Shown: positions 28,835-37,433 of the stretch, piece by piece
Numbering within the stretch: position 1 is the first letter of the stretch
Layout of the letters: the number at the start of each line of letters is the position of its first letter
NCBI RefSeq assembly: GCF_003336665.1
Contig: NZ_QPIJ01000014.1
Location: 17,013-81,012, forward strand
Direction: 5' to 3'
From: Vreelandella rituensis
Lineage (GTDB): Bacteria > Pseudomonadota > Gammaproteobacteria > Pseudomonadales > Halomonadaceae
Length of the DNA stretch: 64,000 bases
The notes under the pieces: generated by a model
The model's database searches: none
What the model saw: only the letters and a program-made list of their open reading frames with translations
What the model was told of the DNA's origin: nothing
Position numbers and translations under genes: made by a program

Positions 28835-30340
28835 GTGACAGATTCATCGCTTATGACCGTGCAGCATTGGATCGGAGGGGATCCTGTACAAGCGTCGCGT
28901 CACTTGCCCGTGGTTGACCCGGCATACGCAAAGCCGGTTCGCCAAGTGGCGATGGCTGATGCGTATATCGTCCACGACGCTGTGACGAAGGCGCTAGCGG
29001 CGTATCCCGCCTGGCGGAATACGCCGCCCAACAAGCGCGCTCAGGTTATGTACCGCTTCAAGATGCTATTAGAGCGTGATGCCGATGAATTGTGTGAGCT
29101 GATTAGCGAAGAGCATGGCAAAGTATTGGAAGATGCCATGGGTGAACTCAAGCGAGGCATCGAAAACGTCGAATATGCATGCGGCATTCCTGAGCTGTTA
29201 AAGGGGGAGTATTCCCACAATGCTGGGCCGGGCATCGATACCTGGTCGAACCATCAGCCAGTGGGGGTTGTCGCCGGTATCACGCCGTTTAATTTCCCGG
29301 TGATGGTACCACTGTGGATGTTTCCCATGGCGATCGCCTGTGGCAACTGTTTTATTTTGAAGCCGTCAGAGCAAGTGCCCTCCGTGGCAATCAAAATGGC
29401 GGAGCTACTTGAAGAGGCGGGACTGCCAGCCGGCGTGTTTAGCGTCATCCAAGGTGACCGTGAAGCCGCCGATGCGCTCATTGATCATCCAAACGTTAAA
29501 GCGCTGTCGTTCGTTGGCTCGACGCCGGTGGCCAAAGCGATTTATCAGCGTGGCGCGGCACTCGGCAAACGGGTGCAGGCGCTGGGTGGAGCGAAAAATC
29601 ATGCCGTAGTATTGCCTGACGCTGACCTTGAAAATGCTGCCAATACCTTGATTGGCGCTGCTTACGGTAGCGCAGGGGAGCGCTGCATGGCGATTTCGGT
29701 CGTTGTGTGTGTGGGCGAGAAAACCGCCGATGTGCTGGCAGACAAGATCGCTGAAAAAGCCGAACGTCTGAATATCGGGCCTGGAACGGAGCCAGGGCTG
29801 GATATGGGCGCGTTGGTGAACCAAGCGCACCGTGATCGCGTGGCAGGCTATATTGCACAAGGTGAGGCGGCTGGCGCGACATTAAGGCTCGATGGCCGCA
29901 AGCATCCGCTGGTAGAAAATTCCCCCGGCTACTTTCTTGGCGCGACGTTGTTTGACCACGTCACACCAGCGATGCGAATTTACCGCGATGAGATTTTCGG
30001 CCCGGTCCTGTGCGTCGTTCGTGTGGAGAGTTTTGACCAAGCCGTCGAGCTCATTAATGCGCACCAGTATGGCAATGGCACCTGCTTGTTTACCCGCGAG
30101 GGGGAAGCCGCGCGCCGCTTTGCCGATGAGATTGAAGTCGGCATGGTGGGTATCAACGTGCCGCTACCCGTGCCGGTAGCATTTCATAGTTTTGGTGGGT
30201 GGAAAGAGTCACTGTTTGGCGACTTGCACGCCTACGGCCCTGACGCAGTACGCTTTTATACTCGGCGAAAAGCGATTTCTCAGCGCTGGCCGCAGCAGAG
30301 CGCACAGGAGTCGGCGCAGTTTAGCTTTCCCTCCCACTGA
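28835..30340 (+). CDS. mmsA: CoA-acylating (methyl)malonate-semialdehyde dehydrogenase (MmsA/DddC type)
   Basis: A 501-residue aldehyde dehydrogenase of the MmsA type. Signature segments are GVVAGITPFNFPVMVPLWM, the NAD site FVGSTPVAKAIYQRG, the catalytic Cys284 in YGSAGERCMAISV, and the C-terminal FHSFGGWKESLFGD specific to MmsA. These enzymes turn malonate or methylmalonate semialdehyde into acetyl- or propionyl-CoA. The GTG at 28835, 5 bases after the M24 gene, is preferred since AAGGAAG lies before it; an ATG 18 bases on is possible. In DMSP catabolism the same type of enzyme (DddC) consumes malonate semialdehyde, so it may end the pathway begun by the preceding two genes. Confidence 0.92.
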   Translation: MTDSSLMTVQHWIGGDPVQASRHLPVVDPAYAKPVRQVAMADAYIVHDAVTKALAAYPAWRNTPPNKRAQVMYRFKMLLERDADELCELISEEHGKVLEDAMGELKRGIENVEYACGIPELLKGEYSHNAGPGIDTWSNHQPVGVVAGITPFNFPVMVPLWMFPMAIACGNCFILKPSEQVPSVAIKMAELLEEAGLPAGVFSVIQGDREAADALIDHPNVKALSFVGSTPVAKAIYQRGAALGKRVQALGGAKNHAVVLPDADLENAANTLIGAAYGSAGERCMAISVVVCVGEKTADVLADKIAEKAERLNIGPGTEPGLDMGALVNQAHRDRVAGYIAQGEAAGATLRLDGRKHPLVENSPGYFLGATLFDHVTPAMRIYRDEIFGPVLCVVRVESFDQAVELINAHQYGNGTCLFTREGEAARRFADEIEVGMVGINVPLPVPVAFHSFGGWKESLFGDLHAYGPDAVRFYTRRKAISQRWPQQSAQESAQFSFPSH

Positions 30341-30397
30341 GTTTTTCGTTTACCCCTTCGCATTTGATACTTCTTCTGGCGGGTGAGCTGGCCGTTG

Positions 30398-31240
30398 CTA
30401 GCGATACCCCGCCATAAGTTCCCTGACCAATGGTGTATCCGCGTCGCGATGGGTGGGTAATTCAAAGCGTGCTTTGGCGATTGCGGTGCGGGAAAGATCC
30501 GCCACAATCAGTGCCTCTTTGTTGTCAGCCTGCGCGAGCGTTTCACCACAGGGCCCGAGAATGCGTGAGCCGCCCCAGAAGTGGCTCTCGCCCTCTGGTC
30601 CAAAGCGGTTCGCCATGATCACCGGCGTGCCGTAGGTCATGGCGTAGAAGCGCGTATTCAACGCCCAGTTTTCTTCATTGGAAAAGTCGTCGCTGACGAT
30701 GCCGCTGGCTGAGTTGATCGGCGCGCAAAGCACCGTCGGACGAGCGAGAAGGGCGGCATGCACTAGCGCTGGGTTCCATAAATCTGCACAAATCAGCTGT
30801 GAAGCCGACCAACCTGGGCAAATATCGGTGTGCGTGAGCTCGCTGCCATGGGTAAACCACTTGCCTTCTTCCAGACCGCCGTAGGTCGGCAAGTTGAGCT
30901 TACGGTGCACGGCAATCAACTGGCCGTGTTGAAAGATGGCCAGCGCGTTGTAATACTCACCGGGGCTTGCCTCTTCCACAAATCCGACCACGGTCTGCAT
31001 ATGGCCGCAGGCTTCGGCCAGTGCTTTAAGGCGCGGGTCTTCTAACGGCATGCCGACTTGCATTACTCGGCTTGCCAGGCGATAGCCCGTTAGCGAAAGC
31101 TCGGGGAATACCAACAGTTCCACATGGTCACGCTGTGCTTCGGCAATTAATGCCAGATGGCGCTCAAGGTTGTGATCTACGTCGCCAAGCGTGGTGTTGA
31201 TCTGCGCAGCGCCTACCCGAAGTTTATTTTGATAATGCAT
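30398..31240 (-). CDS. Carbon-nitrogen hydrolase (nitrilase superfamily amidase)
   Basis: A 280-residue enzyme with the complete nitrilase triad: Glu in VFPELSLTGY, Lys in HRKLNLPTYGG, and Cys in LICADLWNP. The start at 31240 follows GAGGAAACC; a second ATG 12 bases upstream and a longer frame are open but less likely. Superfamily members hydrolyse amides, N-carbamoyl compounds or nitriles. It is the last gene of the minus-strand QAT transporter unit, after a terminator-like hairpin, and converges on the MmsA gene. Its substrate is probably imported by that transporter or formed from the import (inference). Confidence 0.87.
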   Translation of the reverse strand: MHYQNKLRVGAAQINTTLGDVDHNLERHLALIAEAQRDHVELLVFPELSLTGYRLASRVMQVGMPLEDPRLKALAEACGHMQTVVGFVEEASPGEYYNALAIFQHGQLIAVHRKLNLPTYGGLEEGKWFTHGSELTHTDICPGWSASQLICADLWNPALVHAALLARPTVLCAPINSASGIVSDDFSNEENWALNTRFYAMTYGTPVIMANRFGPEGESHFWGGSRILGPCGETLAQADNKEALIVADLSRTAIAKARFELPTHRDADTPLVRELMAGYR

Positions 31241-31256
31241 TGGTTTCCTCATTGAA

Positions 31257-31281
31257 AAAGCCGCTCCAATGGAGCGGCTTT
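31257..31281 (-). terminator. Terminator between QAT binding-protein gene and C-N hydrolase gene
   Basis: A perfect 11-bp stem (AAAGCCGCTCC / GGAGCGGCTTT) with a 3-base loop; on the minus strand it is followed by a T-run of five. It lies 17 bases before the start of the C-N hydrolase gene and about 60 bases after the binding-protein stop, so it should reduce read-through into the hydrolase. Confidence 0.85.
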
Positions 31282-31343
31282 GCTGAGAGCTGAGATGTAA
31301 CGGCAAGGCATCATGCCTGTGCCATGCACGAGGGCCTAGAAAG

Positions 31344-32225
31344 TTAAAGCAGGTCATTCGCTTTTAGGAAGCTCTCTGCCACATCTTCAATTGTCTCGCG
31401 CTCGACATCCACGCGGGCATTAAGCTCGGCCATGGTCGCGTCGTTCAGCAGTGCCGAAAGGTTATTCATCTGCTGGGCAAGTTCAGGGTTTGCATCCAGT
31501 GTTTCGGTACGTACAACCGGGGCGAGGGCGTAAGCCGGGAAAAAGCCCTGATCGTCTTCGAGAACATAAAAGTTAAAGGCGGGGATGCGACCGTCGGTGG
31601 CAAACACGAGACCGACGTCGACTGCTTCGTCACGCAGCGCTTGATAAACTAAGCCGGTATCCATGCGGCTCACTTCGCTGCGGCCCACGCGAAAGTCGTA
31701 GGCTTCCATCAGTGGACGCCAGCCGTCTTCACGGGCATAGAACTCGGCGTTAAGCGCAAACGTTAGTTCTTCGCCGGCGTTGACCGCAGCGGCCAGGTCG
31801 GACAGTGTTGCGATACCGCGTGCTTGGGCATCTTCTTCGTGCATAGCCAATGCATAGGTGTTGTTGGCATCAGATGGCGCGAGCCAAGTCAGCCCCTTCT
31901 CCGCGTCGAGCTCCTTGACCCGCTGGTAAGTTTCTTCGGGACTCAGGCGTTCACTGATGTCGTTGTAGTTGATCAGGGAGGTGCCGGTGTACTCCCAATA
32001 AAGATCAATCTGACCATTTTCCTGCGCTTGGCGCAGAATGGCTGAGCCCATGCCTGAACGGTTATCGACGTCGTAACCCAGGCCATCCAAGTACTGTGTC
32101 GTCATGGTGGAGAGGATCTGCTGCTCGGTAAAGTTCTTTCCGCCAACGCTGATTTCGTTGGCGTTAGCTAGCGAGACGCTGCTTGCAAGGGCAATGCTTG
32201 TCAGTGCTGTGGTTAATATTTTCAT
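31344..32225 (-). CDS. Glycine-betaine/choline-type (QAT) ABC transporter substrate-binding protein
   Basis: A 293-residue exported protein with a signal peptide ending near SLANANE. The mature start EISVGGKNFTEQQIL is the hallmark of OpuC/OsmX/ProX-type binding proteins. WEYTGTSLINYND and the DTGLVYQALRDEAVDVGLVFATDGR hinge region also fit. It captures a quaternary amine or related zwitterion such as betaine, choline, carnitine or DMSP in the periplasm. The exact ligand depends on aromatic cage residues that cannot be assigned by eye. Confidence 0.92.
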   Translation of the reverse strand: MKILTTALTSIALASSVSLANANEISVGGKNFTEQQILSTMTTQYLDGLGYDVDNRSGMGSAILRQAQENGQIDLYWEYTGTSLINYNDISERLSPEETYQRVKELDAEKGLTWLAPSDANNTYALAMHEEDAQARGIATLSDLAAAVNAGEELTFALNAEFYAREDGWRPLMEAYDFRVGRSEVSRMDTGLVYQALRDEAVDVGLVFATDGRIPAFNFYVLEDDQGFFPAYALAPVVRTETLDANPELAQQMNNLSALLNDATMAELNARVDVERETIEDVAESFLKANDLL

Positions 32226-32269
32226 ATCGAATCCTGCTTTTGTTAGTGAAACTTAAGTCGTGGTGATAC

Positions 32270-33001
32270 CTAAGCGCGGCTGGGGTTGACCCCACGGGGA
32301 ACAACGAGAAAAGCAATAATCGCGATCAGCGCATCAATCGTGATCGCCAACAGCGCGGTGGGAATAGCACCGGAAAGCATCATGACCGGGTCGTAAAGAT
32401 CAATGCCGGTGAAAATCAACTCACCGAGACCGCCAGCGCCGATCAAAAACGCCAGGGGAACCGTGCCCACGTTAATCGTTAGCGCTGTGCGCATTCCCGC
32501 AAAAATGACATAGAGGGCATTGGGTAGCTCGACTTTTAAAAGCCGCTGCATCGGTGACATGCCAATGCCTGCGGCCGCCTCCATGAGTGCCGGGTTAACG
32601 CCTTTAAGGCCCGCATAGGTGTTACGGGTAATGGGCAGTAGCGTGGCCACAAAGAGGCCAAAGACAGCCGGTACCGTACCAATGCCTAAAAAACTCATCG
32701 ACAGCGCGAGCACAGCGAGGGTGGGGATGGTAGTCCCTACGTTGAGTACCTGCATGAGTGACTCGGCCACGTTCGCCATTTTCGGGCGCGAAAGAACAAT
32801 ACCCAGCGGGATGGCGACGAGAATCGCCAAGCTACCCGACATCACCGTGAGCCAAATATGCTGCACCATCAAATACTGAACGTCAGGTAGATACCACAAA
32901 AACTCATCGATAACGCCGCTGGACTGGCTCCATACGCCGGCGAAAAAAATTGCGAACAGCACCAGTGCCTTAAGCGCCCCTTTAATGGATCGAATAGGCA
33001 T
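32270..33001 (-). CDS. QAT-type ABC transporter permease
   Basis: A 243-residue membrane protein with five or six segments. The loop that contacts the ATPase reads NPALMEAAAGIGMSPMQRLLKVELPNA, as in OpuCB/OpuCD and OsmW/OsmY permeases. MRTALTINVGTVPLAFLIGAGGLGELIF is the family C-terminal motif. It lies two bases downstream of the ATPase gene and forms half of the translocation pore with the second permease at 34207-34887. Confidence 0.92.
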   Translation of the reverse strand: MPIRSIKGALKALVLFAIFFAGVWSQSSGVIDEFLWYLPDVQYLMVQHIWLTVMSGSLAILVAIPLGIVLSRPKMANVAESLMQVLNVGTTIPTLAVLALSMSFLGIGTVPAVFGLFVATLLPITRNTYAGLKGVNPALMEAAAGIGMSPMQRLLKVELPNALYVIFAGMRTALTINVGTVPLAFLIGAGGLGELIFTGIDLYDPVMMLSGAIPTALLAITIDALIAIIAFLVVPRGVNPSRA

Positions 33002-33003
33002 GG

Positions 33004-34164
33004 TTACTCCTTAATGGCCGCCGATGGCTTGCGATCATCCCCTTGGCGCGCTCGATAGCGTGCGCCTAGGTGGCTGGTCATGGCGCGCTGGGTAATTTGG
33101 CCGCACACCGTTCCTGCTTTATCCACGCAGGGAAGCCAGGTCTGGTCGTGGGCAAACATCAATGAGGCGGCTTTGCGCAGGTCATCGTCGAGATCCACCA
33201 CCGCAGGGACGGCTTGGAAATGATCGCGGCAGTAGCCTTTGGTGGTGCGAGCGAGAGATCGGCTAATTATACCGGCGGGCTGCTTGCGCTCATTGATCAT
33301 CAGGATGGCATTTTGGTAGCCGTAATCGTCGATTTTCGCCAACGCTGTTTCTAATGTATCGCTCGGTGTGACCGTGCCGATTTCGTCGGTGACAATCTCG
33401 CGCACTTTTACCAGGTTCAAACGCTTTAGCGCGCGGTCTTCACCGAGGAAAGATTCCACAAAAGCGTTTTTGGGCGCTGCCAGCAAATCATCGGGCGTGG
33501 AGTACTGAACCAGCTTGCCCTCTCGAAAGACGGCAACGCGATCGCCCATCTTAATGGCTTCATCAATGTCGTGACTGACGAACATGATGGTTTTGTTGAG
33601 TTCCTGCTGCATTTTTAGAAACTCATCTTGGATGACGGCGCGGTTAATCGGGTCGATGGCTCCAAAGGGTTCATCCATCAACATCACTGGCGGGTCGGCG
33701 GCGAGTGCGCGAGCCACACCAATGCGTTGCTGTTGGCCGCCCGATAATTCACTGGGGAAGCGCTTTAGAAAAGCATCCGGTTCCAGTGCGATCATTGCCA
33801 TCATTTCGCGTGCCCGTGCTTTGTACTTGGCTTTATCCCAGCCTAAGAGCTTCGGCACAATGGTGATGTTTTCCTCAATAGTCATATTGGGAAATAGACC
33901 GATTTGCTGGATCACATAACCAATATTGCGGCGCAGTGTTTGGGTATCGAGGCCGGTTGTATCCTCTCCATTGATAAACACTTTGCCAGAGGTGGGCTTT
34001 ACGATCCGATTGATCATCTTCAACGTGGTGGTCTTGCCGCAGCCCGAGGGGCCTAAAAGGATGCAAATTTCCCCTTCCGGCACTTCCATATCGATATGGT
34101 CAGCGGCTACCACAGCGCCTTTCGGCGTATCGAACACCTTCGTCAGGCTTTCAAGTCGAATCAT
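33004..34164 (-). CDS. QAT-type ABC transporter ATP-binding protein with CBS domains
   Basis: A 386-residue ATPase of the OpuA/ProV/OpuCA group. Walker A is LGPSGCGKTT, the signature SELSGGQQQRIGVARAL, and Walker B VMLMDEPFGAIDP. After about residue 250 come two CBS repeats (from VREIVTDEIGTVTPSD to WLPCVDKAGTVCGQITQ). In OpuA-type systems this part senses ionic strength and gates transport, so the importer may respond to osmotic conditions. It lies between the two permease genes. Confidence 0.93.
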   Translation of the reverse strand: MIRLESLTKVFDTPKGAVVAADHIDMEVPEGEICILLGPSGCGKTTTLKMINRIVKPTSGKVFINGEDTTGLDTQTLRRNIGYVIQQIGLFPNMTIEENITIVPKLLGWDKAKYKARAREMMAMIALEPDAFLKRFPSELSGGQQQRIGVARALAADPPVMLMDEPFGAIDPINRAVIQDEFLKMQQELNKTIMFVSHDIDEAIKMGDRVAVFREGKLVQYSTPDDLLAAPKNAFVESFLGEDRALKRLNLVKVREIVTDEIGTVTPSDTLETALAKIDDYGYQNAILMINERKQPAGIISRSLARTTKGYCRDHFQAVPAVVDLDDDLRKAASLMFAHDQTWLPCVDKAGTVCGQITQRAMTSHLGARYRARQGDDRKPSAAIKE

Positions 34165-34206
34165 ATGGGTGTCTCTTATATTAAGAATTACGTCAGGAAA
34201 GAGGCG

Positions 34207-34887
34207 TTAGGGCGTTGCGGCCTGGCGGCTCATGCCTTTTGGGGTCAGGCGCTTTTGTAAATACAGCAGTGCGTAGTCAACGATAATGGCCAGCAGACTC
34301 ACGGCGATCGCACCGACAATCAACTGGCGCGAATCGGATTGAGATATTCCACGGCTGATGAAAGTGCCCAGGCCGCCTGCGCCGATATAGGCAGCTATCG
34401 CCATGACGCCAATGTTGAGAACGACCGCTGTGCGAACCCCAGCCATGATAATTGGAACGGCTAGCGGAATTTCGACCAAACGCAGGCGCTGATTGGGGCT
34501 CATGCCAATCCCTCGTGCAGCCTCTCGTAGTGCGGGGTTGACGTTATTTATGGCTGTGTACGTGTTACGGATGATCGGCAGTTGGGAGTACAGCAATACT
34601 GCGATGACCGCTGGCACATAGCCGATGCCATGCCCGATGAGCGACAGAACCGGAATCATGATCCCAAAAAGTGCGATCGAGGGGATGGTGACGATAATCG
34701 ACGCTAGGTAGAGCACATTTTGGGCGACTCGCTCATTTTTAGTAATGGCGATACCAATTGGGACACCCGTCAACGTGGCAATGCCTACGGCGACGCCGAC
34801 AAGAGCAATATGCTCAATCGTGCGTGACAGCAGCAGACTTGCATTATCTAAGGCGTATTGAAGTAGCTCCAAATGCAGCCTCCTCAT
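34207..34887 (-). CDS. QAT-type ABC transporter permease
   Basis: A 226-residue membrane protein, first gene of the transporter unit. It has the ATPase-contact loop NPALREAARGIGMSPNQRLRLVEIP and the motif VRTAVVLNIGVMAIAAYIGAGGLG. With its paralogue at 32270-33001 it forms a heterodimeric channel, as in OpuCB/OpuCD. The gene order permease, ATPase, permease, binding protein is the common one for this class. Confidence 0.92.
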   Translation of the reverse strand: MRRLHLELLQYALDNASLLLSRTIEHIALVGVAVGIATLTGVPIGIAITKNERVAQNVLYLASIIVTIPSIALFGIMIPVLSLIGHGIGYVPAVIAVLLYSQLPIIRNTYTAINNVNPALREAARGIGMSPNQRLRLVEIPLAVPIIMAGVRTAVVLNIGVMAIAAYIGAGGLGTFISRGISQSDSRQLIVGAIAVSLLAIIVDYALLYLQKRLTPKGMSRQAATP

Positions 34888-35275
34888 TATTAATAATAGT
34901 TATTAAGAACCGTTATAGAAAAACCACCATGCACACAAGAATGTACAGGGCGCAGTCCGTCAGGGCCGGCTCTTTTGTGTGTAGAAGGAAGGCAGCTTAT
35001 CAAAAGGGTAGCGTGATTATCAGGAATTGGTATGACGATGCGAAATAGACTGGATCAGAGGTTGTTATAGCGGACAATCCTCGGTGATGGCGCGATGTGG
35101 TCGCGAGCCAGTGTGACGAGGTCGGTACACCACGTCGTTGCTTGCGACCCGCCACGACCATCTATTGAACCCCCTGACGATTCATTCAAAGCATCGAGTC
35201 GCAGAATGCGGCGGGATTTTGTTCAAAAGTGGGCAACTATCATGACACCCTCAAGCATTGACGAGAGAACCGCCG
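34888..35275. other. Gene-free stretch upstream of the QAT operon
   Basis: About 390 bases with no convincing gene. The left part should hold the promoter of the minus-strand QAT operon. The right part includes copy B of the 63-bp repeat (35165-35227) and runs directly into the truncated hsp20 copy, so it appears to be a site of past rearrangement. Confidence 0.55.
35165..35227 (+). repeat. 63-bp dispersed repeat, copy B (intergenic)
   Basis: Matches the minus strand of 25520-25582 at 58 of 63 positions, with the same TTGAAC/GTTCAA ends. In this copy the internal stem is weaker because of two changes. It lies about 50 bases from the broken end of the truncated hsp20 copy. Confidence 0.85.
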
Positions 35276-35511
35276 ACGCCGTTCTGCACCGTGACTTTCA
35301 CGTCATCCTTGGACATGCCCGGTAGTCCCACCTCGATATTGAGGGTCTCCGGGGTTTCCTTGATATCCACGGCCGGGGCCCAGTCGCTGCTGCTGAACAG
35401 GTCTTTACCTTCCCGTTCATCGTTGCTGCGAGTCAGGCCAAGTAGCCGGTTGCAGCAGTTCATCAGGTAATCAAACTCACTGACCGGGTTCCAGCGGGTA
35501 ATGTTAGCCAT
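35276..35511 (-). pseudogene. Truncated duplicate of hsp20
   Basis: The first 79 codons match the intact Hsp20 gene at 17361-17816 closely (MANITRWNPVSEFD start; changes at a handful of residues, such as DD to DY and RY to CC) up to VTVQNGV. There the similarity ends abruptly and the frame runs a few codons into unrelated DNA (GGSLVNA, stop at 35251). About 78 bases upstream of the start, including the ribosome site, are also duplicated (35512-35588 against 17817-17893). The product would lack most of the alpha-crystallin domain and is unlikely to be a working chaperone. Confidence 0.9.
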
Positions 35512-35588
35512 ACAAAACTCCTCCTAAGAATCTAGAATCCATCGGTAATGCCAGTTTCGCTCGCGGGACAGGCTCCATGCCGGTGGAA
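35276..35588 (-). repeat. Duplicated 313-bp segment (partner 17581-17893)
   Basis: The segment is colinear with 17581-17893 without a gap as far as could be followed: same offset from the coding part through the upstream region. It spans the 5' half of hsp20 and its promoter side. The break at 35276 is sharp, while the other end fades out near 35588-35600. Confidence 0.85.
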
Positions 35589-35665
35589 CCAGAACCGATG
35601 GCAGGTCAGCGTAGCACCCAGCACAATCGGGGCAGTCTGTGCCGCTCCGCCAAGGAGAACCATCA

Positions 35666-36205
35666 ATGGAATTTTCGAAAGCTTTCAAAGGACGGGAACA
35701 GGACATCATCGAACTTTTCACCGCCACCTTCACCGCCTCCGAAGGCGCGGAAGAGGGCGCATTGATCGGCGACCTGGTGCGCCATCAGATGGCCAGCACG
35801 GCGGAGCCGGATCTCTATGTCTTTATCGCCGAGGCGGATGGGATGATCGTCGGCGGGGCGGTCTTTTCCCAGCTGGCCTACGATCAGGATGACCGAACTG
35901 TGTTCGTCCTCGCTCCCGTGGCAGTCTCGACCGAGCTGCAGGGAAAGGGCATCGGGCAGAAGCTCCTGATGCACGCCCTGCAGACGCTGCGTGATGCTGG
36001 CGTAGACATCGTTTTGACCTATGGCGACCCGAGCTACTATTCGCGTATCGGCTTCGCGCCGATCACTGAGGCGCTTGCTCCGGCGCCCTTCAAGCTGCAG
36101 CATCCTGAAGGCTGGTTGGGGCAGTCGTTGACGGATGACGAAATTACGCCGTTGGAAGGCAAGTCGCGGTGTGTCGAGGCACTCAACGATCCCGTCTTCT
36201 GGTAG
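35666..36205 (+). CDS. GNAT-family N-acetyltransferase
   Basis: A 179-residue protein with the GNAT core. The acetyl-CoA motif is LAPVAVSTELQGKGIGQKLL, followed by LRDAGVDIVLTYGDPSYYSRIGFAP, a pattern of the COG3153 group. The ATG at 35666 follows AAGGAGAA. It transfers acetyl from acetyl-CoA to an unknown amine. It stands alone next to the truncated hsp20 duplicate. Confidence 0.9.
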   Translation: MEFSKAFKGREQDIIELFTATFTASEGAEEGALIGDLVRHQMASTAEPDLYVFIAEADGMIVGGAVFSQLAYDQDDRTVFVLAPVAVSTELQGKGIGQKLLMHALQTLRDAGVDIVLTYGDPSYYSRIGFAPITEALAPAPFKLQHPEGWLGQSLTDDEITPLEGKSRCVEALNDPVFW

Positions 36206-36217
36206 GGGAAGATCACC

Positions 36218-36361
36218 ATGGCGCGACTACTCCATATTTTTCTGGTCGCCACACGCACCCGCCCGGCCAAACGCGAGCTATCGGCGCCATTGGACCTTGG
36301 ACTTTCAGACGCCGAGGGAGATCAAACTTGCAGCTGCGACTTGAAACTGTGTCCTCTCTGA
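36218..36361 (+). CDS. Short open frame, possible remnant (47 codons)
   Basis: An ATG at 36218 behind AGGGGAAGATCACC opens 47 codons directly after the GNAT gene. The peptide begins MARLLHIFLVATRTRPAKRE and contains AEGDQ, faintly like the start of a MOSC-domain protein, but it stops before any cysteine-containing core. It may be a broken gene or a chance frame. Confidence 0.25.
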   Translation: MARLLHIFLVATRTRPAKRELSAPLDLGLSDAEGDQTCSCDLKLCPL

Positions 36362-36656
36362 CTTGACCACGACAGTAACTGGTGGGGGGAAGGGACGAAC
36401 AATCATCAGGCTCCCGAGAGAGAGCATGGCAGGTGGACAGAAACTTGCTCCATGTTGGTAAAACATTTTTGAACGCAGGGTCGTCTAAAAATACTTTTTA
36501 ATCAAATGTTTATAGGTGGATTAAGTGAGTATTAAAAGCCTGCTAACGTTTAATTGATGTATGTCAAGTTACACGGGTCTGGGCAGGGTAGCCTACCGGC
36601 ATCGAACGCTCTCGCACTACTGCGGAGCACTTTCTTCATCGGCCACCGGAGGCGCT
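36362..36656. promoter_or_regulatory. Upstream region of the ttrBCA operon
   Basis: About 300 bases without a convincing gene; the part around 36470-36560 is AT-rich, as expected for a promoter. No TtrR/TtrS regulator gene is adjacent. An anaerobic regulator site could be sought here, but none was recognised with confidence. Confidence 0.4.
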
Positions 36657-37433
36657 ATGGATCCCATTCGCCGCTCACTTCTCGGCCAGCTGGCCCGCCT
36701 GAGTGCGGGGGCTGCCTTGGTACCGCTATCGAGCGTTGCCAACGCGGGCATTAATCAGCAGCCACCCCGCCGTGAAGGCGACCCCACCAAGCGCTACGGT
36801 ATGCTTATCGATCTGCGCCAGTGCATTGGCTGCCAGGCCTGCACCGTGTCGTGCCACATCGAGAACGCCGCACCGCTGGGCAGTTTCCGCACCACCGTCG
36901 CCCAGTATGAGGTGGAGCACCAGGAGACCGGCGAGGTTGCCACCTTCATGTTGCCCAGGCTCTGCAACCACTGCGAGAACCCGCCCTGCGTGCCGGTCTG
37001 CCCGGTGGAGGCCACCTTCCAGCGCCAGGACGGCATCGTGGTGGTGGACAGCGACCGCTGCGTGGGCTGTGCCTACTGTGTCAACGCCTGTCCCTACGAC
37101 GCTCGCTTCATCAACGAGCGCACCCAGACCGCCGACAAGTGCACCTTCTGCGCTCACCGCCTGGAAGCCGGCCTGCTGCCGGCCTGCGTGGAGAGCTGCG
37201 TGGGCGGCGCTCGGATTATTGGCGACATGCGCGACCCCGCCAGCCAGATCAGCCGCATGATCAGTGAGCATGGCGACGAGCTGATGGTGCTGCAGCCTGA
37301 AAAGCACACAATGCCCCAGGTTTTCTACCTCGGTATGGACGAGCGTTTTGTCACCCGTCCCCATGCTGAGCCGGTAGCTCTGGAAGTCCTCGATCCCCAC
37401 GGCAAGGAGATGGGCTATGAATTCCACCATTGA
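36657..37433 (+). CDS. ttrB: Tetrathionate reductase iron-sulfur subunit TtrB
   Basis: A 258-residue ferredoxin-like subunit. A twin-arginine-type signal (MDPIRRSLLGQLARLSAG) precedes four Cys clusters: CIGCQACTVSC, CNHCENPPCVPVC, CVGCAYCVNAC and CTFCAHR, enough for four [4Fe-4S] centres. The ATG at 36657 follows GGAGG. It passes electrons from the membrane subunit TtrC to the molybdenum subunit TtrA in the periplasm. The gene overlaps ttrC by 17 bases. The call is supported mainly by the TtrA match in the same operon. Confidence 0.9.
   Translation: MDPIRRSLLGQLARLSAGAALVPLSSVANAGINQQPPRREGDPTKRYGMLIDLRQCIGCQACTVSCHIENAAPLGSFRTTVAQYEVEHQETGEVATFMLPRLCNHCENPPCVPVCPVEATFQRQDGIVVVDSDRCVGCAYCVNACPYDARFINERTQTADKCTFCAHRLEAGLLPACVESCVGGARIIGDMRDPASQISRMISEHGDELMVLQPEKHTMPQVFYLGMDERFVTRPHAEPVALEVLDPHGKEMGYEFHH

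Noticed and set aside
35095..35325. Short plus-strand frame covering repeat copy B
   Set aside because: It is a chance frame through repeat DNA and the truncated hsp20; the differences from copy A are all amino-acid changing.
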